This document shows positions 12,801 to 23,086 of a stretch of DNA of 64,000 nucleotides, piece by piece; the stretch's first letter is position 1; every line of letters starts with the position of its first letter. The stretch comes from Pilaira anomala (Eukaryota; Mucoromycota; Mucoromycetes; Mucorales; Mucoraceae). The stretch covers positions 186,001 to 250,000 of the forward strand of contig JAIXMQ010000037.1 of the NCBI GenBank assembly GCA_025716855.1, read 5' to 3'. The notes beneath the pieces were generated by a model. It saw only the letters and a list, made by a program, of their open reading frames with translations. It searched no databases and was not told the DNA's origin. The position numbers were made by a program, and so were the translations under genes.

Positions 12801-14651
12801 CCTGGGCCGCAAATCGATACAATCTCTACACCTTGTCTATGTCCATTCATCACTCTACCATTTCCACTTGAAATATCACTTCCATCAAATCCACTACAAT
12901 AACTAGGCGATGCATTTGATTTAGAACCAATACCACTGAGTCCTACACCGCCTGGAAAACTACTTGTATCTGGAGCAGAACAATGATCACTTAAATCATC
13001 ACTGACACTGGCATTACCTGCATGAAAACTTTCGCTAGTAATTGTTTGTAATGTGGAACCGGCAGAATGTGATTTATCTCTTCTAGATCGAATTGATTTA
13101 TATACACCTGCAACACGTTGAATGATATATGTCATTTCTACTATCGTGCCTTGTCTACCATAAATTGTCTTTGGTAAAGTAAATACAGAGGCTACATCTC
13201 TTTCAGCTAAAGGAAATGATGGAATAATCTGTTGTAAGATTATATATATATATATATATAAAAATTAGTGTCTTGTAATAATTATCTAATATGTATACTT
13301 ACTTCATGTGCAGATTCGGGCGCAAAATTAAGTCGTTTTAAACATTCCTTTAGATCTGCTCTGATACCATATGCACTACTGTATCTATCATCAGGTGACT
13401 ATTAAAATTAATTAATAAGAAGTTATTATTATTGCTACTATGATTTACCTTATTCGTCATTTTTTCAACTATGCGAGCTAATACTTCAGGTACTTCTAAT
13501 TGAATTTCATGAATTAAAGGTATTTTTCTACTAAGGATACCATTTAATATCTCTAGAGGGCCACCATCAAATGGATTTCTTCCAGTCAATAAAACAAAAA
13601 AGACAATACCCAAAGAATAAATATCAGAACGATGATCAGGTACATAAGTAGTTCTACCGGTTTGTTCAGGACTCATATAAACTAATAGATTCTGTAACAT
13701 TTCCATTGATTCTTTATTATTTGCAGTCTTTCTCCAACCTTCACTTGTTAAATAAGCTTCTAATGATTTTGAGCCAGAGCCAAAATTCCACATTTTTACT
13801 CGAGCAGAATCTTCACCAGACCATTGAAATGCTGATAATCTAACTTCTCCATGAACAACATTATTTCTATGAATGAATTCTAAACAATCTGTACATTTGA
13901 TAGCAAAACGAAGAAAAGTACTGAGATCATATCTTGGCCCTACACTTGGTAATCCTGATGCAGATGGCATAGGTTGATAATAATTATCTGATTGATTATT
14001 ATTCATATTATTATATGTTGTTTCTATTTGTCGATTATTTGTATATCGTCTTGTCTTTTCATCGATTTCACTTCCTATACTAGAACTTTTATCAGAGTAA
14101 GCTATTCCACCACCACCACCACCACCATATTTTGAAAATGTCGCGTCATCTGATTGTCGTTTAATATCTAAATAATTTTGTCCTTCGTCAGCATATATTA
14201 CAACTGTTAATCCACTAGGTAAATGAATATATTCAAGTGGTCTAACTATAGATTGAGATCAGTAAAAAAAAATAATAATAACAAACTCCGAATAAAACAC
14301 AGTGTTCTAGTTCTCTTACCTAAAAACGAAGATCCATCACTAAGTTGAAATAACCTTTTCATGATATAATATTCTCTTTCTAATCTAAGAGAATTTGGAG
14401 ATACTTTTGCAACAACTGGTTTTTTATTTGAAATTCTAATAATATCATGTTAGGAAACATAAAATATAATATATTATATTATTATTTTGTATACAATACC
14501 GATATCCCGATACAATATCCACATTTTCACCGTGTGCTAAGCTAGGTACTGGTGCTGATTTAAAGTGGTAGTTTGGTATTTGTAAAGTGTCGCTCATAAC
14601 ACTAAACCCTGTTGAATCTGTAAACGATCCTGTGGATCCAGAATTCGACAT
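6838..14651 (-). CDS. group X hybrid histidine kinase: pseudokinase, AAA-type ATPase, helical repeats, GAF, HisKA, HATPase and receiver
   Basis: Ten exons (14500-14651, 14320-14435, 13449-14245, 13303-13398, 12744-13228, 12334-12676, 8175-12262, 7402-8111, 7168-7322, 6838-7104) encode 2402 residues. In order: a Ser/Thr-kinase-like domain (about 50-390), a P-loop GPGGVGKST (about 527) with Walker [13 protein letters not shown] (about 661-672) after the splice, a long TPR-like helical region, GAF (about 1640-1800), HisKA with NMSHEIRTP (about 1842), HATPase with [26 protein letters not shown] and GGTGLGLSI, a degenerate spacer, and a receiver (about 2240-2390) with AEDN, phospho-acceptor FFDHHMP, LTAD and YLTKP. 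This is the architecture of S. pombe Mak2/Mak3 and Candida Chk1, which signal oxidative stress through phosphorelay. The kinase-like domain has lost HRD and DFG aspartates. The missing start of its pair partner is not an issue: every expected phosphorelay residue is present. Confidence 0.94.
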
Positions 14652-15003
14652 TTGAACTTGTTTCTACTTTTCCTCAAAAAAATAAAAAAATAAAAAAATA
14701 GGGTTTTTTATAAAAGAAGAAAAAGGAAGAAAATTTATAAAAAAAAAAAAATTGTGGAACAAAAAGGGAAAAACAACTAATAAAAAAATAAATTCTTTTC
14801 GTTTTATTGGATTTCTTTCATTTACAGTCGTTTTCCCCGCTAATTTTTTTTTATTTATTTAAATCAAAAACCAAAGAGAAGGTAAAGAACTCCCCAGAAA
14901 GAAAATTTTCCGGATGTACCATCACATTTTAAAAAAGTTCTGTATTTGGTCAAGTTTTGATTATGTAATATTGACGTCTTTTTTTTTTTTTTCTTTTTTT
15001 TTT
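14652..15003. other. intergenic, hybrid kinase 5' side
   Basis: A 352-bp AT-rich gap sits between the stop of the Nic96-like gene and the start of the hybrid kinase, both on the minus strand. It holds A-rich blocks (for example 14733-14750) and T-rich blocks. I see no continuation of the Nic96 reading frame here and no other gene. Confidence 0.5.
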
Positions 15004-15655
15004 TTATATTATCATGCCTGCTGCTACAACACGTGTAGCATCAAACTTGGCTTTAGATAAATTCAATCCATTCGTATCTACCATGTTAACCTTGAGTTCA
15101 TTTTGCATTAAATCTGTCCAATATGAATCTACATCTTTATTGAAATTATCCTCTGAGTAATTTAAAATCTATAAAAGTTATAAGTAAAATGTATACTTGC
15201 ATTTTGTAATAGTATTTACCTCTTGTCTTTCATCTTCAATAATCTTCATAACTGTCTCTGTACGTTGTTGTTCAAGATATCCTTCAACGTCCATATCTTG
15301 AATGGGTTGTCTATGCTCTTCAAGTCCACCTAAATGAATCGTACCTAAATCCTTAATCAGTTCTTTTGTACTGACACCACCTTGAGCTAAAAAGTAATGA
15401 CTGTATATATATATAATATTTAATCATTCGTCTGATAATTGATATATTGTATTTTATACTTTACGCTCGAACATCGCCACCTTCTTCGTTGCTGGCTGTC
15501 TTTGAGGAAATCTTTTTAGATTGTGAATCAATTTGATCTAAACCTCTTTCAATAGCAGGTAATTCTTGTGGAAGAATTTTACTGTTGGTTAATTTAGACC
15601 GTTCAAGAATTTGCTTTAACGATGCTGCTGGTTTTTCTTCGTTATTTGTGGTCAT
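15004..15655 (-). CDS. short protein matching only the N-terminal region of nucleoporin Nic96/Nup93
   Basis: Three exons (15465-15655, 15220-15400, 15004-15168) encode 178 residues. The sequence follows the N-terminal region of Nic96: an LKQILERSKLT-type helix, LPAIERGLDQIDSQSKK, HYFLAQGGVST-KELIKDLGTIHL, and DMDVEGYLEQQRTETVMKII. In full-length Nic96 (about 800 residues) this leads into a long helical solenoid. Here the last exon reads a further 54 residues, loses the resemblance and ends in a stop, and only 352 bp separate it from the next gene. It therefore looks like a stand-alone N-terminal fragment, either a partial duplicate or a short paralogue able to hold the same Nup partners. Splice sites are canonical and the frame is intact. 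That a full NIC96 exists elsewhere is inference. Confidence 0.75.
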
Positions 15656-16065
15656 TGGATTGATTTGAAGGAATAAGTGTATATCTTTTTTTAAAGAAAA
15701 AAGAAAGAATTCACGAAAAAAAAAAAAAAAGATTAAAAAAAACACGTTTGAAGCATTAGGCTGCAAGTCACATTTCGGTTTTTTTTAATCCTTTGGTATT
15801 CTCACTGCATACGCGCACAAAAAATCAGGTAAATACGTTTTGTTATCTTGCAGAAATATATCTATTTAATGTGCATAATAGAAACATTGCAATGAGTACA
15901 TTTGAAAAGAAAGATTGTTCCGTATAAACCATCAATTACTTTTTTTTTATCATTTCGAATTCTTATTGGTTGACAAAAATCAGGTACCAATTTATCCGAG
16001 ATATCTATATTTTATTTCACACGACCTTCACTCTACTTTTTTTTTTTTTTTTTTTTTACATACCA
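15656..16065. promoter_or_regulatory. divergent intergenic region between the Nic96-like and YCII genes
   Basis: This 410-bp region separates two divergent start codons. It contains T runs at about 15779-15787 and 16039-16056 and the A run near 15718-15731. Nothing gene-like is seen. Confidence 0.45.
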
Positions 16066-16562
16066 ATGTTTCATCGTTATAGGCTCGTTTTACCTCAAGC
16101 AAATAGCTTTAGAGCCTTTTCAATTTTTTCTAGAATGCAAGGTAATGAGAGTTTTTCTTGAAAAAGTAAATGACCTAGGCTGAATGTCATTCTAGCTCCC
16201 AAACAATTTGTAGTTATCCTTAAAGACTTTACCGATCCCGAGTGTCTTCAAAGACGTCTTGCAAACCGTGAAGCTCATTTAAACGGTGCTTTTGTAAATC
16301 AAGATAAAGGCGCAATCCAATTAGGTGCTGCTATCTTGGATAAGCCTGAAGATGGCAAAATGATTGGTAGCTGTTTAATTGTTACTGCCGAGTCTACTGA
16401 AGAGCTTGATGCGATGTTGAAGGAGGATCCGTATTACAAGGGAAAAGTATGGGAAAAATGGGATGCATATCCCATCAAAACGTAAGTGATAAATTTATTT
16501 TATAGTGAGAGATATTTAACCGTTTTTCCATAAATATATTAGTGCTCTTGGTAAAATCAGTA

Positions 16563-16567
<5 letters not shown>
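16066..16567 (+). CDS. YCII-domain small protein
   Basis: Three exons (16066-16141, 16196-16481, 16543-16567) encode 128 residues. After a basic, hydrophobic N-terminus of about 25 residues that could be a mitochondrial targeting sequence, the YCII-like ferredoxin fold starts at KQFVVILKDFTDPE. It continues through HLNGAFVNQDKGAIQLGAAI, a SCLIVTAESTEELDAML segment and a KVWEKWDAYPIKT ending. Family members are small dimeric proteins, usually of unknown function, with a conserved His and Asp in the fold. The last exon encodes only the C-terminal eight residues. Its stop is 62 bp from the stop of the convergent MFS gene, with a (TAA)n tract between them. Confidence 0.85.

Positions 16568-16603
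<36 letters not shown>
16567..16603. repeat. (TAA)n microsatellite
   Basis: About a dozen TAA units fill the short gap between the convergent YCII and MFS genes. The tract probably lies in both 3' UTRs. Confidence 0.85.
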
Positions 16604-16607
<4 letters not shown>

Positions 16608-16629
16608 AGTTTTCTTTATCCTTTTTTTT

Positions 16630-18432
16630 TTAAAGAATATAACGATAGCTTCTATCACCTACAATTCCATCTCTTTCAATAATCTTATTTAATCTAGATA
16701 AATGAATTCGTAAGATGAGAGCACAGATTGCAGCCAGTAACATGGCACCGCCGTTAATCATATTAGATCCAATATATCTTGGTGCATCTGAGGGCCAGCC
16801 TGAGTAAAGTGCGAATGTACAAATTAATGCACCAAAGTTGGCTACAGAGGAAACAATACCTGTAGCTGATGCAACTGCCACTGGATCTTCTTTTGAGTTT
16901 GCAGTCCATGCCATACTCTAAGAATAATGATTAATTTTTTTTTTTTTTTACAAGTATTTTTTTTTTAAAGCTTTACCAAAGGGACGGTAGGATAAGTACC
17001 ACCTGCTAAAACCATTAAACCAAAGTAACGAGCACCAATTGGCTCAGCAAAACTCAAGATACAAAATCCTATAAAAGCAACACAAGAGGCACCAATAATA
17101 AACGTGCTACGTGTGTTATAATAATCACTAAGTCTAGTAATAATATAAACCATAATACCACCAAACACAAAGGGAGGAATACTTAATAAACTAACTTCAA
17201 TTGAACTGTAAGTACCGATCTGTTGAACAATCTTGGGAATAAAGTAACCTAATGAGGTAGCTGCCATAACAGGTGTAAAGTACAAGACACAAAATAACCA
17301 AATTTTGAAATCTTTAAATTCTCCAAACACTTGCTTCAAATTACGCTTCATATTACGTTCATCTGCTGTATCTAAAATCACGCGTGCCTGTGTAGATGCC
17401 TCCAATCTATTCTTAACACGTAAACGTTCATCTTCATTCAGGAATCGTGTAGATTTCTCAGGTGTAGAAGGTAAATAGTAAATTGTGATTACACCAAATA
17501 CCACAGAGATTAATCCTGAAATTAAAAATAACCATTGCCAACCGTATAATCCTCCACGTGTATCAATCAATTGAATACCGGCAGAGATCAATCCACCAAA
17601 TGCTCCTGAGGCTGGTCCTGCAAGATAAACAACGCCAAGACGTGCAGAAATTTCTTCTGGTCTATACCATAAAGTGTTGTAATACGCTAAATAAAATAAA
17701 TTAATTCATTTGTTGGCGGTTTTAATTTTAACTTGATCTCCTTACTGATGCCTATCAAAAAAAAAAAAAAAAAAAAAAAATTAGAACGCTTTAAAAAAAA
17801 AAAGTGAAACCGCTTTTTTTTTTTACCTGGCCAGAATCCAGCTTCAAATGCACCCTAAAGAAATAACAGCAAATAAGTTTAAATCCATCAGCTGAGGTTT
17901 CATAAAATTACTTACTAATAAGAAACGTAAAAGATAAAAATGCCAAGCAGTCGAAATAGCTGCCATACAGCAAGTAACAATACTCCAAGTAATCATAATA
18001 CGAGCAATCCAATGAGCAGGATTTACATGCGCCATCATTAAGTTCGAAGGTACTTCAAATATCTTTTAAACTTTATGAGTTTTGAAAAAAAAAAAAATAG
18101 AGTTTTTGTCTGTATACACTTACAATATATGCAACATAAAATAAACCAAGCCCAATATTATTTTCTTTCCCAGATAAATTAGCAGTTTCAGCTAAAGTAT
18201 GATTTTCTGCTTTATTCATAGTCATGGCGTAACCTACATTAGAACGATCCTCAACAGATAAAAAGTAAAGACAAAAGATCCATGGCACAATTCGCCAATC
18301 GATCTTTCTTAATAGTTTTTTATCTTGTTCTATCGCTTGCTCATCAAGACTGACTTTACTGCTGGAGCTCACAACGGAAGGACTCGTACGTTGTCGAATG
18401 TCCAACTTGACGTCTTCGCTAGAATTCTTCAT
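16630..18432 (-). CDS. MFS transporter, Dal5/anion:cation symporter family
   Basis: Six exons (18124-18432, 17916-18062, 17827-17854, 17746-17751, 16977-17686, 16630-16917) encode 495 residues with about 12 TM segments. A charged N-terminus of about 50 residues leads to WRIVPWIFCLYFLSVEDRSNVGYA, split here as WRIVPWIFCLYF then SVEDRSNVGYA, the TM1/loop motif of the allantoate, pantothenate and vitamin H permease group. Further landmarks are GAFEAGFWPG, YYNTLWYRPEE and the long central loop with LPSTPEKSTRFL. The substrate cannot be read from sequence but is probably a small carboxylate or vitamin. The fourth coding exon is only 6 nt (GCATCA) and supplies Gly-Ile of the FWPGITYYN junction. Confidence 0.9.
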
Positions 18433-18562
18433 TGCTTTTCTTTCACCCTTTCCGAATTGTAGAATAAAAATATTTTATTATTTCTCTCTTTTTTTTTTTG
18501 GGACTTTATACACGGTCACACTGTGATACATTGGACCTGTTTTCTTTACACCATGGATCTGT

Positions 18563-19050
18563 TAATTATAATTGTTATGCAGCAAAACGAGGCAAGGTAG
18601 CAAGTTGTATGATAAGACATGTACATTAGTTCGAGATGGGGTCGTTTTTTTAGGACGTATAACATTGTCGCTTTCTACTTTTTGATTGTGATAAAATTGA
18701 TGTTTCGAATACTGTTGTCGTGTGAGCGAATGTAAGACAATACAGTAGTACCCGCTCCATTTAAGCTCGTCTTTTCCGATTTCAGGCCACAATTTCTTGA
18801 AAGCGCTAGCCAAAACGATCTTACTTCATTCAAGGCAGTGATTTCTATAATTCTTGCATGTTTGTATTCCTTAGCAATCATTTGCATTGGACCGATCAAT
18901 ACATAGCTTTTTTTTTTTAGATAATAATCCAAGCCAAACAAAAGGCAGTTTGATATGTATAGTGCAGACTTATCATTTTCTCTATCGGCAAATTCTAAGG
19001 AGGGCCCACAGTAGAGTCCATCTAATGGTGATTGCACTGTCAGAACGCTG
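18563..19050 (-). pseudogene. frameshifted remnant of an unrecognised protein-coding gene
   Basis: Two overlapping minus-strand frames read as successive parts of one protein. The upstream part runs from about 19050 (QSPLDGLYCGPSLEF, YVLIGPMQMIAKEYKHAR, ITALNE). The downstream part follows in another frame (KIVLASAFKKLWPEIGK, LKWSGYYCIVLHSLTRQQ, HVLSYNLLPCLV). The switch falls near 18820-18835 and corresponds to a one-base shift. There is no upstream ATG in frame; the first usable codon is GTG. Composition and phrasing look like real coding sequence, and I suspect a dispersed mucoralean gene family, but I cannot name it. A short unusual intron is the alternative to a frameshift. Confidence 0.45.
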
Positions 19051-19142
19051 ATTTCCTATGTAACCAATTTGAAATAGACGGCTGGATTGTGACTAGTTAG
19101 GCGCCATACATGATTGAATACATTTGCCCGGTTGATCCTACC

Positions 19143-19180
<38 letters not shown>

Positions 19181-20247
19181 TACATTCAATCTAAAGTTTC
19201 TATTTAGATTTTAAAAGACTCATGCTATTAGAGATATAAAAGAAATAAAGATGCAACAAGGAAACTATGGTATAAAAAAGGGACGGTATAAGCTGTAAGG
19301 CAGATTAAAAGATATTATTTGGTACAAAAAAAAAAAAAAAAAAAAAAAAGATTACCTTAAGTCAGCATCAAGATTATCCTGGTTGATGTATTGAAACTAT
19401 AACAGGTTTTATTATTTCTAGTTCATGTAACCCCAGTGGATACTTGCTTCGATTAAAAGGCAGAGGGATATAATTCTACAAGATCTTCTATAAAAGATCT
19501 CTATAAACCCTACTATGTAACATATCTAAATATAAAAAGACTAAATCCTTTGCTTCGAATAAAAAGTAGAGAAAACAAAATAATTATCAAGACAAGTTTT
19601 TTTTATATATATATATAATAGGTACTATAATCAAACAAGTATTTTATTAAGGTAGAATGATCATTATGTCTGGACCATTTAAAGAGTTTCTTGAGAAAAA
19701 AAGACTAGTGATACTTGTTGATAGAGCGGTTTTGATTATAGTATGAAAAAGGCATTGATGTTTGCAGCCTTAGAAAGAAGACCAGTGATACTTGATAATG
19801 TTGTAATTGAATGATATGCACCAAAAGCTATTTAAAGGGTTATAGCTTGCTTGCCTAGAGTATCATAGCCTTGTTCACCAGTGAGAAAGAAAGGCGAAAT
19901 CGTGGAAGCAAGTCTCTTGTATGTTTAAGCCAGACCAGCCATGAGAAAAAAAAAAAGGGAGCTTAGAGAGAACACCTAAAGGGAGAGAAACCAATGTAGA
20001 CAAGACAGATGGACTTTTTTGATTGACAGTACTCAATTGAATCCTCTCGAAATTACTCTGGTTAAGCAACTTTGGATCCTGAGAGCTCTTATACTTCCAG
20101 CTTCATCTCAAACAAAGAGAAAAGAATAATAGCAAACTGTTGAAGTTTAACTACTTTCCAAATTCAATGTATTCACCACAAAGAATCGCGTATTCCTTAA
20201 TCTTCAATCCCATTAAAGGGCCGAATACTTACAAAACTCAATTTACC
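19051..20247. other. gene-poor region with homopolymers and an 18S-5'-end-like scrap
   Basis: About 1.2 kb without a supportable gene. It contains an 18-base stretch at 19127-19144 close to the 5' end of eukaryotic 18S rRNA, directly followed by 35 T (19145-19179), and an A run at about 19326-19349. The rest is purine-rich sequence. The 64-codon minus-strand ORF near 19875-20069 shows no recognisable domain. Confidence 0.4.
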
Positions 20248-20577
20248 CACGTAATCATCCAGTATCCAATAAAATCCAGTATCCAATAAAATTCAATATC
20301 TAATAGCAGTACAAATTCTAACATCCAATTAAATTGCAGTGTTCAATTAATTCCAATGTCCAATTAAATTCCAATGTCCAATTGAATTCCAGTATCTAAT
20401 CAAATTCCACACGTAATCAAAGTCCACACGTAATCAAAGTCCACACGTAATCAAAGTCCACACGTAATCAAAGTCCACACGTAATCAAAGTCCACACGTA
20501 ATCAAAGTCCACACGTAATCAAAGTCCACACGTGATTGAAGTCCACACGTGATTAAAGTCCACACGCAATCCACCGC
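20248..20577. repeat. 17-bp minisatellite with graded divergence
   Basis: Seven perfect tandem copies of ACACGTAATCAAAGTCC start at 20409 and recur every 17 bp to about 20527. Three variant copies follow at 20528, 20545 and 20562. To the left, from about 20248, the same frame continues as increasingly different 17-18 bp units such as AGTATCCAATAAAATCC and AATGTCCAATTAAATTCC. There are no spacers, so it is a simple tandem array. Only perfect and near-perfect units are certain; the left part is a judgement by eye. Confidence 0.9.
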
Positions 20578-21690
20578 AGCAACGACACCAGATTATTCAA
20601 GGAGTTGGGACAAAAGACAAAAGACTATAGAATGAAAAAAAAAAAGAGTTAGAGAAATATACTTTTATAATTTTAAAATTAATATACATACCATTATATA
20701 TTTTATTAAAGAGACAACTTAAAAATCTACATAAAAGATAAAAAAAAAAAAAGACAAGGTTAGTTAATAGAATCATAAGCAATATATTTGTATACGTACC
20801 AAACAAGAAGGTGGCCACCAAAAAAAGACTCAAATATATGAAGAAGAAGAAGAAGAAAAAAAATACATACACACGCAACACTTTATACCCATTACACAAC
20901 ATTGTTGAGACATGTCCATGGCAGAACGGAAAACCATGTCCCTAAAATATCAAGTAAAATAAAAAAAAAATAAAAAAAAAAATTACCCGTCGGCCCTAAC
21001 CAAAACTAATGGTACCAGCAAAAACGAGATGAAGACCTTCTAATATAATGTTGAATTATTATAGAAGGCAAGCAAGAGGGAATACACCAGAAGCAAAAGA
21101 GTACCATCAAAGAAAAAAGTAAAGAAGGGAGGTTTTTTTTTTTGAAAAAGCTCTTATCTTTTTAGTACAAAACACTTGCAGGTTTGTCGATCTTTTTTCA
21201 GCCCAATAAAGACTAAGCTCAAAATTCATGCTGTTTCTTCCATGCATCTCTATCAACATACTTTTCTTGAAAACTTCTTTCGCTGAGAAGATATTGTATT
21301 TTATGTACATAAGGCAATATGAAAAAGTGACAACTACTCCACGCAATTTTTTGTATGTATGATGTAGCTTTCACTCTTCACAAGTTCATAAAAAAAAAAG
21401 ACACCATTTTATTATTTGTAGTTACATAATCCTTATTTACGTAATTATTAATCAATTATTCTTTCTCACAATAATAACATAAAAAATAATAAAGAGTAGA
21501 TACAAGAAATAAATAAGAATATCTATATAGCGAGACCTTAAAGCACTTTGAAGAAAAGGGCTCAAATTTGCTATTCAATAAGAAATAAGGTATAATGTCA
21601 GATAGTTATAAAAGGTGGAACTACCCTTTTAATAATAATCAATGATAAAGATATATAGCTGTTATGTATAAAAAAAAAACTATTTTTGTT
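20578..21690. other. gene-poor region, possible transposon flank
   Basis: No gene is supported. A and T runs are frequent. At about 21034-21070 an imperfect inverted repeat (CCTTCTAATATAAT and ATTATTATAGAAGG) sits in sequence that could be a decayed LTR or other element end. This is a guess from position next to the RNase H relic. Confidence 0.3.
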
Positions 21691-22265
21691 GGTATAGGTA
21701 TTATCACTCAAGACATTGATGACCCTACCATTCTTCGTGCTATCTATTACTGGCGCAGAACTATATATTGTAAGAAATGAAAAGAATTGTGTAGCTTATG
21801 TATGAACTAGGAATGATGGCTATATAGTTTACTTTCTGATATATTGTAGGTACTATCCCTTGGAAAAGAGATGTAAATTATGTAATCACGGATCATCAGA
21901 GCCTGAAATATGCAATGCCTGTTAAAGAAAACTCATCAGCTCGAGTAGTCAAACGGCTGTTAGGTATAATGGAATACGATATAGAAGTTTATTATATGTA
22001 AGCCCGGTGCAAAGAGCGACAATGCAGATGTGTTGTCTCGTATATACGCACATACCTCTTACTGAAGGAGAAGAGAACCCTGTCCAAATACTTTCAGTTG
22101 AAGAAGTGATTACGGATTATTATCCACCTGTTTTCAATAAATGTATCTATACACCCCTAGATGATCAGTATCAGCTATACCTAAACAAACGGATATCAGC
22201 CCACCAACAGTGGTCCATAATAAAAGGGCTCAATTATGTATATACATATGTATATGTATTTATTA
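21690..22265 (+). mobile_element. decayed Ty3/gypsy-like retrotransposon fragment (RNase H region)
   Basis: Fragments of a retroelement RNase H domain can be read on the plus strand across several frames: a GIITQDIDDP segment near 21695, then the characteristic VITDHQSLKYAM at about 21879-21914 followed by an RLLGIMEYDIEVYY segment. After a stop and frame change comes KPGAKSDNADVLSR at about 22002-22043. The linker beyond it stays open to about 22270. Frames are broken by stops and shifts. I see no reverse transcriptase, integrase or clear LTR pair in this window. It is a dead fragment, described here only as found. Confidence 0.7.
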
Positions 22266-22274
22266 TAGATTGAT

Positions 22275-23086
22275 CAGCATAGCTTATAACTTGAATTAGA
22301 GGGAGAATTACTGTTGCAGAACCCGTAATCCCTGTAGCAGGAGCAAGTGAACAATGGGATTCATTGTAAAACAAACAAGTTGGATTTGTTGAAAGACAAT
22401 CAAAGAAACTCTTAAAGTAAAGGCGGTCCCGTAACAAATTGACGTATATAAATTTTTATTCCTTGTTCTGAATCTAACATATTTTTTTTTATTGATACAT
22501 AGAAATGCAAGAATGAAGGTATTTAATAACTTCAAGTTCTGAAAGTGATTGAAATACTTCACTGTCATATGATAATGACAAAATAGTAAAAAAATAATAA
22601 AACAATTTTTTTTTACTTTAATTTCTGATCGTTCCATGTTTTCGCTTAAAAGTAATAATAATGTTGGTGAAAATAGTTTAAAGACTCGGATAATGCAACT
22701 AGTAGCCCTTCCCCTCATTAACTATCACTTCAAACTATCTGTAAATGAACACTAACGGTTTACTGATGGAGTATATTATAGATTTACATTAAATCTAGAA
22801 ATGTATCTAATTTTGTAATTAGCTTTATCAGCCTCTATTTTAAATACATCATGTTGACCTTGTAAGTCTCAATTTCCCTAATAAGTACAACAGTAAATGC
22901 TAAATCTACATATGTATATGCATCTATCATTCAATTAGTTTTTGATATACACCCATTCCACATGCTCTTTTCAGTATGTACCAAAGTGACATTATTTATC
23001 GTATTCGAATTATTATTTATTATTGTAGTATTATTTCTATGATGTATCCAATTTCGATCTATTTTTTTTTTTTCGTTCTTTCCTTC
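22275..23086. other. intergenic, no gene seen
   Basis: About 800 bp of AT-rich sequence between the retroelement relic and the RING gene. A minus-strand open frame (22308-22718) lacks any domain, is rich in Phe/Leu/Lys and has no plausible splice partners. Confidence 0.4.

Noticed and set aside
19875..20069. 64-codon minus-strand ORF as a gene
   Set aside because: No domain, no splice partners, and it lies in decayed repetitive DNA.
20248..20577. CRISPR array
   Set aside because: The units are directly tandem with no spacers, and the genome is eukaryotic.
22308..22718. 136-codon minus-strand ORF as a gene
   Set aside because: Composition is typical of AT-rich noncoding DNA and there is no recognisable motif.
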